This document shows, one piece after another, positions 32,121 to 40,190 of a DNA stretch of 48,344 bases. Positions within the stretch are counted from its first letter, which is position 1. Each line of letters starts with the position of its first letter. The stretch covers positions 1-48,344 of the forward strand of contig DCGO01000074.1 of the NCBI GenBank assembly GCA_002314605.1, in the 5' to 3' direction. The notes beneath the pieces are model-generated. The model was not told where the DNA came from. It saw only the letters and a list, made by a program, of their open reading frames with translations, and searched no databases. This stretch comes from Lentisphaeria bacterium UBA1776 (lineage in GTDB: Bacteria; Verrucomicrobiota; Lentisphaeria; Victivallales; Victivallaceae). The position numbers and the translations under genes were made by a program.

Positions 32121-32879
32121 AAGGGTGATAATTTCCGCCGTAAAACCGGTCAGGGTGATGATTTCCGCGGTTGCTCCTCCGTACAGATTTTCGCACAGGT
32201 GCCGTACCGCCATGGCCAGCACGTAAGCAAGTCCGAAGGCCGCCAGCGCCGCAAGCGGCTGAGCAATGGCGGGGAAAAGCATGAGGAATCCGGCCAGGAT
32301 CCAGAGTTTGTTCCGGTCTTTTTCCTGAACTGCCAGAAACGGGACGCCGCTGGACCGGTCCGGGAGCGAAAACAAAGAACCCTGGACCGTTGATCCCATC
32401 AGCATGACCGGAACGGCCCAGACTCGGGCATGGAAACACCCCAGCATGGTGAAGGCGAAGACCGACAGTCCGGTGATCAGTACAAAAGTGAGATTGGATA
32501 CCGGGTCCTGAATTTCCTGAAGTTTCCGGCGTTTCAAAATCGCCAGCGCTTCGGCAGGGGACTTTGTCCGGACCAGCAGACTGGAGAATTCCGCCATAAG
32601 CTGAAGTCCCCGTCCGGAATCTTTGCCAAGCAGCAGAACCGTCATCCCGGCGGCAAATAGAAACGCGTTGCCGAATCCGGGGAGAAAGAGCCCGGTGATT
32701 TTGAAGACGATCACCGGCAGCACTCCGCACAAAAAGCCCACCACCGGCACCGCCAGCAGAATGGCGGCTCCCTGTGACTTCGGGGTGCCTGTACGCGGGG
32801 TGAGCGCTGCAGGGATCGGGAGGTCCAGCAGGAGGTCCCAGGCGTCGCAGAAAATCCGCAGTATCCGGTCTTTTTTCAT
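32094..32879 (-). CDS. CobS-like polytopic membrane protein, catalytic motif missing
   Basis: This 261-aa protein has about six membrane helices. Its layout follows cobalamin-5'-phosphate synthase (CobS): an N-terminal LLLDLPIP (CobS FITRLPVP), a glycine-rich first helix AVPVVGFLCGVLPVIV, and a closing NLYGGATAEIITLTGFTAEI that aligns with LGGxTGDxxGAxxE. However, the CobS catalytic DGLADxxDG is replaced by DSGRGLQLMAEFSS and the terminal TGD by TAE, so the metal/phosphate chemistry is probably lost or altered. No other cobalamin gene is in the window. The start overlaps the plsC stop (ATGA), placing it in an operon with a lipid acyltransferase; a role in the lipid or envelope pathway is possible. 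Homology is a by-eye judgement. Confidence 0.5.
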   Translation of the reverse strand: MKKDRILRIFCDAWDLLLDLPIPAALTPRTGTPKSQGAAILLAVPVVGFLCGVLPVIVFKITGLFLPGFGNAFLFAAGMTVLLLGKDSGRGLQLMAEFSSLLVRTKSPAEALAILKRRKLQEIQDPVSNLTFVLITGLSVFAFTMLGCFHARVWAVPVMLMGSTVQGSLFSLPDRSSGVPFLAVQEKDRNKLWILAGFLMLFPAIAQPLAALAAFGLAYVLAMAVRHLCENLYGGATAEIITLTGFTAEIITLLSGLILTR

Positions 32880-33628
32880 GATTGTTTTTCCTTCTGATAT
32901 TGTTCCAGCATGGTCTCCCGGACCCGGGACGCCAGCATTTTCCGGTCTTCTTCCGGAAACGGCAGAATCGGTTCAAGCAGCTGGACTTTTACCTCGATCC
33001 CGGGCTGCCCAAGCGTATGGAGCACATGCGGAATGAAAGGCATTTTGTTGTACCAGCCGACAGGATACCCGTCTTCGGCGGGGCGGTACCGGAGCAGAAT
33101 CGGATATACCGGGAGATTTTCCCGGACAATCACCTCAAAAGAGGTGGATTTAAAAGGTTTCATACTTGATCCATCGGAGGTGCCCCCTTCGGGATAGACC
33201 AGCACAGAAAAACCTTCTCTGAGATTTTTTGCCAGTTCTTCGGCGATCCGGACCGAGTCCAGGCGGGCCTTGCGGTCCACCCAGATCGGTTTGTTCAAAG
33301 CGACGAACCAGCCCAGCACGGGCCAGCGCTTCAGTTCCTCCATGGCCATGAAGCGCAGCGGGAAAATGGCCGCCGCCACAAGAATATCCAAATACCCCTG
33401 GTGGTTGGAAACGATCAATCCGCCGGAAAAACCGGCCGGATCGTACCCGGCAGTGACAATCCTCAAATTCAAGATCTTCGCCAGTCCTGCACCCCATCTG
33501 CGGGTCCAGATACTGTATCTGCGGCTTCCCCCAATGCCGCAGAGCATGCAGGGAACTCCCACGACGGCAACCGCCAGAAACCAGAGTACGATTGCCGTCA
33601 GACGCCATACCACTCGAACAATTCGCAT
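32876..33628 (-). CDS. plsC: 1-acyl-sn-glycerol-3-phosphate acyltransferase (PlsC family)
   Basis: This 250-aa membrane-bound acyltransferase should convert lysophosphatidate to phosphatidate or acylate a related lipid. Motif I (Hx4D) is NHQGYLD, motif II is PIWVDRKARLDS, and motif III is VYPEGGTSDG, followed by VYPILLRY. An N-terminal hydrophobic helix (IVLWFLAVAVVGVPCMLCGI) anchors it. ATG 33628 is chosen because GGAG lies six bases upstream; the frame is open to an ATG at 33664 that overlaps the putative promoter. It is followed, with a four-base overlap, by the CobS-like gene. LPLAT family membership is clear; substrate is from family knowledge. Confidence 0.88.
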   Translation of the reverse strand: MRIVRVVWRLTAIVLWFLAVAVVGVPCMLCGIGGSRRYSIWTRRWGAGLAKILNLRIVTAGYDPAGFSGGLIVSNHQGYLDILVAAAIFPLRFMAMEELKRWPVLGWFVALNKPIWVDRKARLDSVRIAEELAKNLREGFSVLVYPEGGTSDGSSMKPFKSTSFEVIVRENLPVYPILLRYRPAEDGYPVGWYNKMPFIPHVLHTLGQPGIEVKVQLLEPILPFPEEDRKMLASRVRETMLEQYQKEKQS

Positions 33629-33653
33629 CAGACACTCCGTCGCTTTCCTACAT

Positions 33654-33681
33654 ACTATAAACATAAAATCGGATTTTTCCA
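33654..33681 (-). promoter_or_regulatory. Putative promoter for plsC
   Basis: On the minus strand TGGAAA (33676-33681) and TATAGT (33654-33659) have a 16-base spacer, lie just after the mrdA stop and give a leader of about 20 bases to the plsC ATG at 33628. Confidence 0.45.
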
Positions 33682-33703
33682 GTTTTTTTGATGCGTCATG
33701 GCG

Positions 33704-35536
33704 CTATTCCGACCATTTTTCAAAGAATTCCGCCGTCCGCGGCGCGCAATCCAACCCGCCCGAGCGGCCGTATTCCAGCATCATGGCCGATGCATAGGTC
33801 CGCCCCCTGAGTTTCGCGATGGCGATGAACCAGACATTTTTATGCCGTTTATCCCGGGGGCCCACTTCGGCTGATCCGGTTTTCCCGCTGATATCCACAA
33901 GCGGGCTTGCGGCCCGGCGCCCGCTTCCCTCAGGGGAGTGGACGACCCGGTACATGCCTTCCCGCACGATCTGCAGATGTTCCGGTTTGACCTGCCAGCG
34001 TTTTCGGATCCGTGGAGCGGTTCTGTAAAGTGTTTTCCCCCGGGTGTCAATGACCGTTTCCACCAGCATTGGCCGCAGCAGTTTTCCGCCGTTGGCAATG
34101 GCCGCTGTGTACATGGCGGCCTGCAGCGGGGAAACGGCAATGAACCCCTGACCCATGGAGAGAAGTGCCGTGTCAAAGGCGTTCCACGGGGTGCCGGTGC
34201 GTTTTTCTTTTTGCCGGGCATCGGGAAATATTCCCGCCGTGTGCGGCAGAGGAAGACCGCATTTTTCGCCGATCCCGGCATTCCGGAGGACGGGCAGCAT
34301 TTTTTCTCTGCCGAGCCGCATCCCCTGAACCATGAAATAGACATTGCAGGATTTTTCGATGGCTTCCCGCATGTTCAGCGGCCCGTGTCCGGAGTGAAGG
34401 GCGCAGCGGATTCTTCCGGTCCCGATCTGCACATAACCGGGGCAATCGATCTTTTCATCAGGATCCACGCCGTTCTCCAGCATGGCCAGCGCCATCAGGA
34501 CCTTCAGAATGGACCCGGGGGTGTAGCTGCCGGCATAGGCTCTCGGCAGCATGGGCCGGTTCGGATCGTGAAGCAGTGTCCTGTAAGTGGTCCTTGTGAT
34601 CCGGGGAGAGCAGTCTTCCGGATCAAATCCGGGGGAGGAGGCCATGGCACGGACCGCACCTGTTCCGGCATCCACTACGACGAAAGCGCCCCGCTGCCCG
34701 GCAATGGCTTCTTCCGCCAGACGCTGTGCCCGGGAATCCAGCGTGAGGCGCAGATGATTGCCGTCCGCCGCCGGAGCATAATCCACATTGCTGCTGCGGA
34801 TGAAGCCCAGACTGTCCACCTGCACAAGTTCAAATCCGGCACTGCCCCGCAGACCGCAGATGCCTTCGGCGCCGGGGAGGGGGAGTGTACTGTCAAAAAC
34901 CTGTTCCAGACCGCTTCGTCCGATCAAGTCCGGTACATAATAAAAGTACTCTTTCCGGTCCAGTGCCGACAGGGGGTTTTCCCTTCCGGTAAAGCCCAGA
35001 ATGTGACATGCGGTCCGGTGCATGGGATAGCGCCGCTGATTGTCCGGTTCAATGGCGATGCCGTTGAACCGGCGTGCCTGTTCCAGGATCCGGGCGGATT
35101 CTGCGGTGGAAAGTTCATTGAAAACGGTGATGGGCAGTCCCGGAAAACAGTTCAGGTGATACGCGATCTTCTTCCGGTCCATGGGGTTGAGTCTTCCGAT
35201 GGCATCGGCGGAAGCAGCGGCGGCCTGTTCCATGTAGAGAATGGTGCGTTTTCGGGAATTACGCCCCGGACGGCGCATTTCCTCCGGATAAAAAACGGCG
35301 GCATGACCGCCCTGATTGTTCACCAGGGTCTGCAGATCCGAGGTGAAGATCTTCCCCCTCATCCCGGGAATCCTGATCCGGCGCAGCGTCTGCCGGGAGA
35401 TGCGTTCTCTGTAGTCGGACCCTCGGCGGACCTGTTCGAAGTAGAGTTTTCCGATGAGAATGCCGAACCCTCCCAGTACGATCAGAGCGATCAGGGCGAT
35501 CCGGATCCGGAAGTCGTAGAACCACTCGATTTTCAT
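33704..35536 (-). CDS. mrdA: Penicillin-binding protein 2 (rod-shape transpeptidase)
   Basis: This 610-aa class B PBP cross-links peptidoglycan in the elongasome. It has an N-terminal membrane helix (RIALIALIVLGGFGILIGKLY), a dimerisation domain with RGKIFTSDLQTLV, and the transpeptidase domain with the active-site SxxK (SILK in YTPGSILKVLMAL), SxN (SCN in IEKSCNVYFMVQG) and KTG (ISGKTGSAEVG). DIRGxI-type sequence at the start (MRGKIF) fits PBP2. The ATG at 35536 (MKIEWFYDF) overlaps the mreD stop by four bases (ATGA); the longer open frame upstream is inside mreD. rodA, the usual partner, is not in the window. Inhibited by beta-lactams in the family. Confidence 0.94.
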   Translation of the reverse strand: MKIEWFYDFRIRIALIALIVLGGFGILIGKLYFEQVRRGSDYRERISRQTLRRIRIPGMRGKIFTSDLQTLVNNQGGHAAVFYPEEMRRPGRNSRKRTILYMEQAAAASADAIGRLNPMDRKKIAYHLNCFPGLPITVFNELSTAESARILEQARRFNGIAIEPDNQRRYPMHRTACHILGFTGRENPLSALDRKEYFYYVPDLIGRSGLEQVFDSTLPLPGAEGICGLRGSAGFELVQVDSLGFIRSSNVDYAPAADGNHLRLTLDSRAQRLAEEAIAGQRGAFVVVDAGTGAVRAMASSPGFDPEDCSPRITRTTYRTLLHDPNRPMLPRAYAGSYTPGSILKVLMALAMLENGVDPDEKIDCPGYVQIGTGRIRCALHSGHGPLNMREAIEKSCNVYFMVQGMRLGREKMLPVLRNAGIGEKCGLPLPHTAGIFPDARQKEKRTGTPWNAFDTALLSMGQGFIAVSPLQAAMYTAAIANGGKLLRPMLVETVIDTRGKTLYRTAPRIRKRWQVKPEHLQIVREGMYRVVHSPEGSGRRAASPLVDISGKTGSAEVGPRDKRHKNVWFIAIAKLRGRTYASAMMLEYGRSGGLDCAPRTAEFFEKWSE

Positions 35537-36078
35537 GATTGCCGGAGCCGCCTTTTTTTCTGGGTCATCCGCTTCCTCCGCAGGGTCGAGAGCGGCACAA
35601 AGGGGGCCGGAATGCCGAGACTGCCTGCCATGGCTCCGGCGATCCGGATGACCACCGTGGTGATCAGGATCCCGAATACGGTCAGCAGTCCCCATTCCAG
35701 AAATCCCTGCAGGGGATTCTCATAACTTGAGAAAACAACGTAGATCAGTTCCGCTTCGGCGATTCCGGCGGCGATGGAACCCATAATGTCCCCGATGCCG
35801 GAATTTTCTTCCTTGCGGAAAACATAGGCCCCCGGAATCAATGCCGTCAGCGCCAATACCGAGACGGGAAAGGATCTGCCCAGCAGCAGATCCAGCAGCC
35901 CTCCGGCGGCAATGGCCGCAGCCGCAGCCCGCGGCCAGGAGAGGTGAAGTGTCATAAAATAAAACACCGGCAATGTCAGCGGCAGAAGCCAGCCGATGGT
36001 CCCGCAGAGACACTCCGCCAGCCCGGTCAGAAAAAAGAGCGTGCAGAAATACAGTGTTTTCACCAGTGAGACACTCAT
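35533..36078 (-). CDS. mreD: Rod shape-determining protein MreD
   Basis: This 181-aa polytopic membrane protein (five or six helices: LYFCTLFFLTGLAECLCG, TLPVFYFMTLHLSWPRA, AAIAAGGLLDLLLGRSFPV, LLTVFGILITTVVIRIAG) sits exactly between mreC and mrdA, overlapping each by four bases. MreD sequences are poorly conserved, but the 'GLLxDLL.G' element, length and context make the call. It connects MreB/MreC to the peptidoglycan synthases in cell elongation. The C-terminal RRKRMTQKKRRLRQS is strongly basic, probably cytoplasmic. Confidence 0.88.
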   Translation of the reverse strand: MSVSLVKTLYFCTLFFLTGLAECLCGTIGWLLPLTLPVFYFMTLHLSWPRAAAAAIAAGGLLDLLLGRSFPVSVLALTALIPGAYVFRKEENSGIGDIMGSIAAGIAEAELIYVVFSSYENPLQGFLEWGLLTVFGILITTVVIRIAGAMAGSLGIPAPFVPLSTLRRKRMTQKKRRLRQS

Positions 36079-36944
36079 TCCATCAACTCCTGAAGCTGCG
36101 GCTCCTGCCGGACGGCAATGACAAGGTAGCGGACTTCATTGAGCCTGAGTGCCGGCAGAAAAAGACCGCTCAGGTACAACTCGCTGGAAAAGCGTGAATC
36201 CAGCGGCTGAATATCCGCCAGATTGCCGATTTTGATCCCGGGAGGAATATCCTGTTCGAAGCCGGACGTCTGAAGCATTTCTCCTATGGTATATTGCTTC
36301 TGCAGCGGCAGAAACCCAATGGACAGAAGGTCGCCGAATTCCTTCATGCTGCCCACATGAAGGATTCCCGCCGTGCTGCTGCTGGGCAGGGCCGCCGACA
36401 TGCGCAGTTCATGATTGAAGACGGTCATGATGACCGAGGTGCGGTTGTAGGCTTTGGCTACAACGCCTGCCAGAACGGGATGCCCCGATTCCGATACTGC
36501 CAGTGCTGCGGCTCCCTGCCGGATCCCGTGGAGAGTACCCTTGTCCACTGTCAGCTGATCCCGCCAGAATCTGGGGTCCCGCAGGATGACTTCGGCGTGA
36601 ATGTATTTCCAGTCGGCCGGAGGTTTGAGTTTCATAATCTGGCGGAGGCGCTCATTTTCATGCAGAAGATCTGATGCGGCGGCAGCCTGTGCCGACAGCC
36701 GGAGGTATTCCGCCCGCATATTTTCCAGTTGCGAGGCCAGTTCCCGGCGGGAGAATACCAGAAGCGTCTGATCCGAGAGACTGTCGAATCCCGATCTTGC
36801 CGCCCGCAGATAGGGGTACAGAAAGTCCCCGGCAACTCTGCCTGCGGTTTTCTGCAGAAACTCCCACGCGGCGATCACCAGCAGCAGAAGAAACAGGATC
36901 GCCGGCAGATACAGAAAAATTTTTTTGTAATCGCGAGATTCCAT
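36075..36944 (-). CDS. mreC: Rod shape-determining protein MreC
   Basis: This 289-aa protein has one N-terminal membrane helix (FLYLPAILFLLLLVIAAW), a short coiled coil (ELASQLENMRAEYLRLS... LLHENERLRQIM) and the MreC beta-barrel region (YIHAEVILRDPRFWRDQLTV, DKGTLHGIRQGAAALA, GVVAKAYNRTSVIMTVFN). It is the periplasmic scaffold of the elongasome. The ATG at 36944 (MESRDYKK) is taken as start although its ribosome site is weak; the open frame continues to a TTG (37004) that lies inside the promoter region. mreB, which usually precedes mreC, is not in the window, and a promoter lies directly upstream, so mreCD-mrdA is its own operon here. Confidence 0.93.
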   Translation of the reverse strand: MESRDYKKIFLYLPAILFLLLLVIAAWEFLQKTAGRVAGDFLYPYLRAARSGFDSLSDQTLLVFSRRELASQLENMRAEYLRLSAQAAAASDLLHENERLRQIMKLKPPADWKYIHAEVILRDPRFWRDQLTVDKGTLHGIRQGAAALAVSESGHPVLAGVVAKAYNRTSVIMTVFNHELRMSAALPSSSTAGILHVGSMKEFGDLLSIGFLPLQKQYTIGEMLQTSGFEQDIPPGIKIGNLADIQPLDSRFSSELYLSGLFLPALRLNEVRYLVIAVRQEPQLQELME

Positions 36945-36983
36945 GGCCGAATCCGTACTTTTGAGGTATAGAACATATCCCGA

Positions 36984-37011
36984 AATATACTTGCAAATGG
37001 ACAAAAATCAA
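36984..37011 (-). promoter_or_regulatory. Putative promoter for mreC-mreD-mrdA
   Basis: On the minus strand TTGATT (37006-37011) and TATATT (36984-36989) are separated by 16 bases. Transcription would begin near 36977, about 33 bases before the mreC ATG at 36944. Confidence 0.55.
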
Positions 37012-37123
37012 CTGCCCGACCGCTAAAACAACAATCTTTGCTCCGCCGGATGCCGCAGTACCGTTCCTTTTTCCGAAGTTTTCCGGAGAAAAGCATCTGC
37101 AGCGGTCCGGCGGTGTCCCGGAA

Positions 37124-38050
37124 CTATTTCAGGAAGCCGTTGATGATCTGTTCTTCCGCTTCCTGTTCGGTCAGACCGAGGGTCATCAGTTTGATCAGCT
37201 GGTCCCCGGCGATCTTGCCGATGGCCGCTTCGTGGACCAGTCCGGCATTCACATCATTGGCTTCCAGCGCCGGGACTGCCAGAATACGACCGTCATCCAT
37301 GATGATGGAGTCGCATTCGGTGTGTCCGGTACAGGCGGCATTGCCGGTCAGTTTGGCCTCGAATTTCTGGAAAGAGTGATCTTTCGCCACCGAGCGGGAC
37401 ACCACATCTGCACTGGCTCCGGGACCGTTCATGACCACATCGTAGGTGCTGACCGCCCGCTGTTTCCCATGCGTCATAAGCCGCTCACGGACCACCAGTT
37501 TGGCTCCGGCGGCCAGTTCGGCGGTGGTGGTGCGCACCGTATCATCCACGCCCCGGATCTGGGACATTTCCATTTCAAGGGTGCTGTTTTCCTCCATGTG
37601 GACCTCGGTGCCGGGATTCAGGATGCGTTTGCCTTTGCCGTCGCCGGAGCCCATGTGTTTTTCCACATATTTCACTGCGGCGCCTTTGCCGATCCAGAAC
37701 CGATGGACACCGTCATGCTCCGAATCCAGCGCCCCGCAGTTGTGGATGCCGCAGCCGGCCACAATTTCCACATGGGCGTTTTCGCCGATATGAAAATCGT
37801 TGTAAACGACTTCCTTCAAACCGCTCCTCGTCAGGACCACGGGAATATGGACCTTGTCCTGAGTGATACCGGGGGCGATGTAGAGATCGATGCCGGAACC
37901 GTCCTTCTTGGATTCAATCCGGATCGCCTGAGTGGAATGCCGCGCTGCGGATTCCCCGTTGGCGCGGATGTTGAACGCCCCTTCGTCGGCGTGATCGGTG
38001 CCGGTGAGTTCCCGGATCATATCCTGCTGGATTTTGTCGATGTTCAGCAT
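37124..38050 (-). CDS. SufB/SufD family Fe-S scaffold (minimal SmsB-like)
   Basis: This 308-aa protein is the beta-helix core of the SufB/SufD family. Landmarks are YNDFHIGENAHVEIVAGCGIHN, the HFWIGKGAAVKY-type strand, LVVRERLMTHGKQRAVSTYD, TGHTECDSIIMDD and the C-terminal VHEAAIGKIAGDQLIKLMTLGLTE, which aligns with SufB EHEATTSKISEDQL. It lacks the long N-terminal part of full SufB/D. The cysteine of the SufB CGAHTxPY motif is not seen: here the aligned stretch is DGRILAVPALEA. Together with the adjacent SufC it forms a minimal two-gene Suf-like system in which one B protein probably homodimerises on SufC. Its ATG overlaps the sufC stop. Confidence 0.88.
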   Translation of the reverse strand: MLNIDKIQQDMIRELTGTDHADEGAFNIRANGESAARHSTQAIRIESKKDGSGIDLYIAPGITQDKVHIPVVLTRSGLKEVVYNDFHIGENAHVEIVAGCGIHNCGALDSEHDGVHRFWIGKGAAVKYVEKHMGSGDGKGKRILNPGTEVHMEENSTLEMEMSQIRGVDDTVRTTTAELAAGAKLVVRERLMTHGKQRAVSTYDVVMNGPGASADVVSRSVAKDHSFQKFEAKLTGNAACTGHTECDSIIMDDGRILAVPALEANDVNAGLVHEAAIGKIAGDQLIKLMTLGLTEQEAEEQIINGFLK

Positions 38051-38793
38051 TTTTTCAATTCCCCCTGTCCGAATTTGCAGCAGCCGCCCCGTGCCAGCGG
38101 AGAACCGAGAAGTCCCGGCAGGATCTTGTCTTTGGCTCCGTACTGGTCCACCCGGCCCTGTTTGATCACCAGAATTTCATCGGCGATATCCAGGATCCGC
38201 TCCTGATGGGATATGATCAGAATGGAACTGCCCTTGATATTCTTCCGCATATCCTGAAAGAGCCGGATGAGGTTCTGAAAACTCCAGAGGTCAATGCCCG
38301 CCTCCGGTTCATCAAAGATGGAGACTTTGGAGCCCTTGGCAAAGACGGTGGCGATCTCAATGCGTTTGAGTTCCCCTCCGGAAAGGCTTGCATTGACCTC
38401 CCGGTTGACGTAATCTCTGGCGCAGAGTCCCACGGCGGAGAGAAAACTGCATGCGTCCGGCACGGAGAGGTTTTTGCCTGCCGCCAGCCGGAGGAGATCC
38501 AGCACCTGCAGCCCTTTGAACCTCACCGGCTGCTGGAAGGCGAAGCCGATCCCCCCACGGGCCCGTTCGGTGATGGATTTTTCCGTGATGTCCTCATCCT
38601 CCAGAAAAATTTTGCCTCCGGTGGGTTTTTCGATGCCGGCGATCAGCCGGGCGAGGGTGGATTTGCCGCCGCCATTGGGGCCGGTGATAACGACTAATTT
38701 CTCGGATGCAAGCTCGAAACTTACATCGCGGATAATCTCTTTGCTGGCGTTTTCCATGGGCACGGCAAAGCGGAGATGGTCAAGTTTCAGCAT
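38044..38793 (-). CDS. sufC: SufC ATPase of Fe-S cluster assembly
   Basis: This 249-aa ABC-type ATPase lacks membrane segments. Walker A is GPNGGGKST (residues 38-46), the Q-loop region reads IGFAFQQPVRF, the signature is ASLSGGELKRIEIATV and Walker B is KVSIFDEPEAGIDLW, with the switch His in ILIISHQERIL. The DEPEAGIDL and 'FAFQxPxxf' forms are those of SufC rather than of transporters. It powers the SufB/D scaffold. The C-terminal stretch contains Cys-Cys (RGGCCKFGQGELKKC), an unusual addition. It follows ldhA by 27 bases and overlaps sufB by seven bases. No sufS, sufE or sufU is nearby, so the cysteine desulfurase is elsewhere. Confidence 0.93.
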   Translation of the reverse strand: MLKLDHLRFAVPMENASKEIIRDVSFELASEKLVVITGPNGGGKSTLARLIAGIEKPTGGKIFLEDEDITEKSITERARGGIGFAFQQPVRFKGLQVLDLLRLAAGKNLSVPDACSFLSAVGLCARDYVNREVNASLSGGELKRIEIATVFAKGSKVSIFDEPEAGIDLWSFQNLIRLFQDMRKNIKGSSILIISHQERILDIADEILVIKQGRVDQYGAKDKILPGLLGSPLARGGCCKFGQGELKKC

Positions 38794-38820
38794 GATATTT
38801 CCAACCTTTCGAGTGAACTT

Positions 38821-39918
38821 TTACGGGTTCACGGTTTTTTTCAGACTTTCCGGGGGATCGCAGCGTTCTCCCGGCTCCTTGCCGGGACAGGACTTCATGC
38901 CGCCGCAGTTGAGGGCGATGGCGTTCTCAAGCTTCCTTCCGGCGGCAAAATCCGCGCAGTTTTTGAGGGTGGTCTCTGCAATATTGGTCAGGGCCTCCCG
39001 GGTGAAAAAAGCCTGATGGGAGGAGATGATGACATTCGGGAATGTCATAAGCCTGGCCAGAATGTCATCCTGAACGATCTCTCCTGACCTGTCTTCAAAA
39101 AAGTAGTCGGTTTCTTCCTCATAGACGTCCAGTCCGGCTGCGCTGAGGCACCCTGTTTTCAGCGCTTCGACCAATGCGGCGCTGTCGATGAGTCTTCCCC
39201 TGCTGGTATTGAGGAGTACTGCTCCTGGTTTCATCATATTGAGAGTGTTTCTGTTGATCAGATGAACATTTTCCGGCGTCAGCGGGCAGTGGAGGGAAAC
39301 AATATCAGACTCCCGGAAAAGGGTCTCCGGCGGGACGTATTCGAGATGGAGCGTTTCTGCGGCTTTCCTGTCCGGACAGGGATCACTGGCCAGAAGCCTC
39401 ATGCCGAATCCCTGCAGGAGTTCCGCAAAGGTTTTTCCGATCCTTCCGGTGCCGACAATGCCCGCCGTCTTGCCCCGGAGGTCAAAGCCCATAAGGCCGT
39501 TGATGGCGAAATTCCCCTCCCGGACCCGGTTGTAGGCCCGGTGAATCCGGCGGTTCAGGGTCATCAGCATCCCCAGCGCGTATTCCGCCACGGCGCATGG
39601 AGAATAGCCGGGGACCCGGACCACCGGAATACCGCAGGAACAGGCGCTCTTCAATGCCACATTGTTGTATCCTGCACAGCGCATGGCGATCAGCCGGACC
39701 CCCATCCGGGCGAGTTCCGCAATGACCGCTTCATTGAGATCGTCGTTGACAAAACTGCATACCGCGTCAAAGCCTCCGGCAAGGCGTGCCGTTTCCGGGC
39801 CGAGTTTTGTTTCAAAATAAGTGAGCGAAAAGCCGAAATGCGTGTTGGCTTCATCCAGAAAACGCCGGTCGTAAGGTTTGGTGTCGAAAACCGCGATCCG
39901 CAAATCGTTCTTCATCAT
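38821..39918 (-). CDS. ldhA: D-lactate dehydrogenase / 2-hydroxyacid dehydrogenase
   Basis: This 365-aa NAD-dependent enzyme resembles fermentative D-lactate dehydrogenase. The N-terminus RIAVFDTKPYDRRFLDEAN, the Rossmann loop GTGRIGKTFAELLQGFGM, LHCPLTPENVHLIN, the substrate Arg in NTSRGRLID, the Glu in LDVYEEETDYFF and the catalytic His in ISSHQAFFT are all present. 'DVYEEExxYFFED' is typical of LdhA. It should reduce pyruvate to D-lactate to recycle NADH in fermentation. About 30 residues extend the C-terminus beyond usual LdhA, with three cysteines (CGGMKSCPGKEPGERCDP). AAGGGAG lies upstream of the ATG at 39918, which overlaps the stop of a 21-codon leader ORF; a GTG at 39921 is possible. 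It precedes sufCB in the same direction. Confidence 0.92.
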   Translation of the reverse strand: MMKNDLRIAVFDTKPYDRRFLDEANTHFGFSLTYFETKLGPETARLAGGFDAVCSFVNDDLNEAVIAELARMGVRLIAMRCAGYNNVALKSACSCGIPVVRVPGYSPCAVAEYALGMLMTLNRRIHRAYNRVREGNFAINGLMGFDLRGKTAGIVGTGRIGKTFAELLQGFGMRLLASDPCPDRKAAETLHLEYVPPETLFRESDIVSLHCPLTPENVHLINRNTLNMMKPGAVLLNTSRGRLIDSAALVEALKTGCLSAAGLDVYEEETDYFFEDRSGEIVQDDILARLMTFPNVIISSHQAFFTREALTNIAETTLKNCADFAAGRKLENAIALNCGGMKSCPGKEPGERCDPPESLKKTVNP

Positions 39919-39983
39919 CACGCATCTCCCTTCCCGGTTGTTTCCACCGGGGAGCCCGGTGTTGAAATCATTTCCATTCTCAT
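39918..39983 (-). CDS. 21-codon leader ORF overlapping the ldhA start
   Basis: Downstream of the ldhA promoter a strong ribosome site (AAGGGGGG, spacing five) precedes ATG at 39983. The ORF encodes Met-Arg-Met-Glu-Met-Ile-Ser-Thr-Pro-Gly-Ser-Pro-Val-Glu-Thr-Thr-Gly-Lys-Gly-Asp-Ala and ends with TGA whose last A is the first base of the ldhA ATG (TGATG). The ldhA ribosome site lies inside this ORF. A hairpin (39946-39960) falls in its middle. This geometry is that of a translationally coupled leader peptide or uORF. It is supported only by sequence arrangement; expression is unproven. Confidence 0.5.
   Translation of the reverse strand: MRMEMISTPGSPVETTGKGDA
39946..39960 (-). promoter_or_regulatory. 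Hairpin in the ldhA leader
   Basis: ACCGGG (39946-39951) and CCCGGT (39955-39960) form a six-bp stem with a three-base loop in the transcribed leader, about 28 bases upstream of the ldhA ATG and inside the leader ORF. It could affect ribosome access; no T tract follows, so it is not a terminator. Confidence 0.4.
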
Positions 39984-40009
39984 AAAATCCCCCCTTTTTT
40001 CCGTCCCTT

Positions 40010-40037
40010 ACTATACCACATTTCCCCGGATTTTCAA
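40010..40037 (-). promoter_or_regulatory. Promoter for ldhA-sufC-sufB
   Basis: On the minus strand TTGAAA (40032-40037) and TATAGT (40010-40015) have a 16-base spacer, and TGG before the -10 forms an extended -10. Expected transcription start is near 40003, leaving a leader of about 85 bases to the ldhA ATG that contains the 21-codon ORF. Confidence 0.65.
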
Positions 40038-40144
40038 TTTTTTCAAGGCCGGGCGCCCCGGCCTGACCGAAAACCCGGAACCGGGAGCATCGGACAGGTC
40101 GGGCCCCGCTCCGTATCTCAGTCATTGTTCTCCGTGGCCGGTAC

Positions 40145-40170
40145 AAAAAAAACAGGGCGCTGCAGCGCCC
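40145..40170 (-). terminator. Rho-independent terminator of the glycan operon
   Basis: The perfect palindrome GGGCGCTGCAGCGCCC (40155-40170) is followed on the minus strand, after two bases, by eight T (40145-40152). It lies 20 bases after the stop of the GH99-like gene and closes the five-gene operon ahead of the ldhA promoter. Confidence 0.88.
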
Positions 40171-40190
40171 CGCTTCCGGATCAAGGGTCC

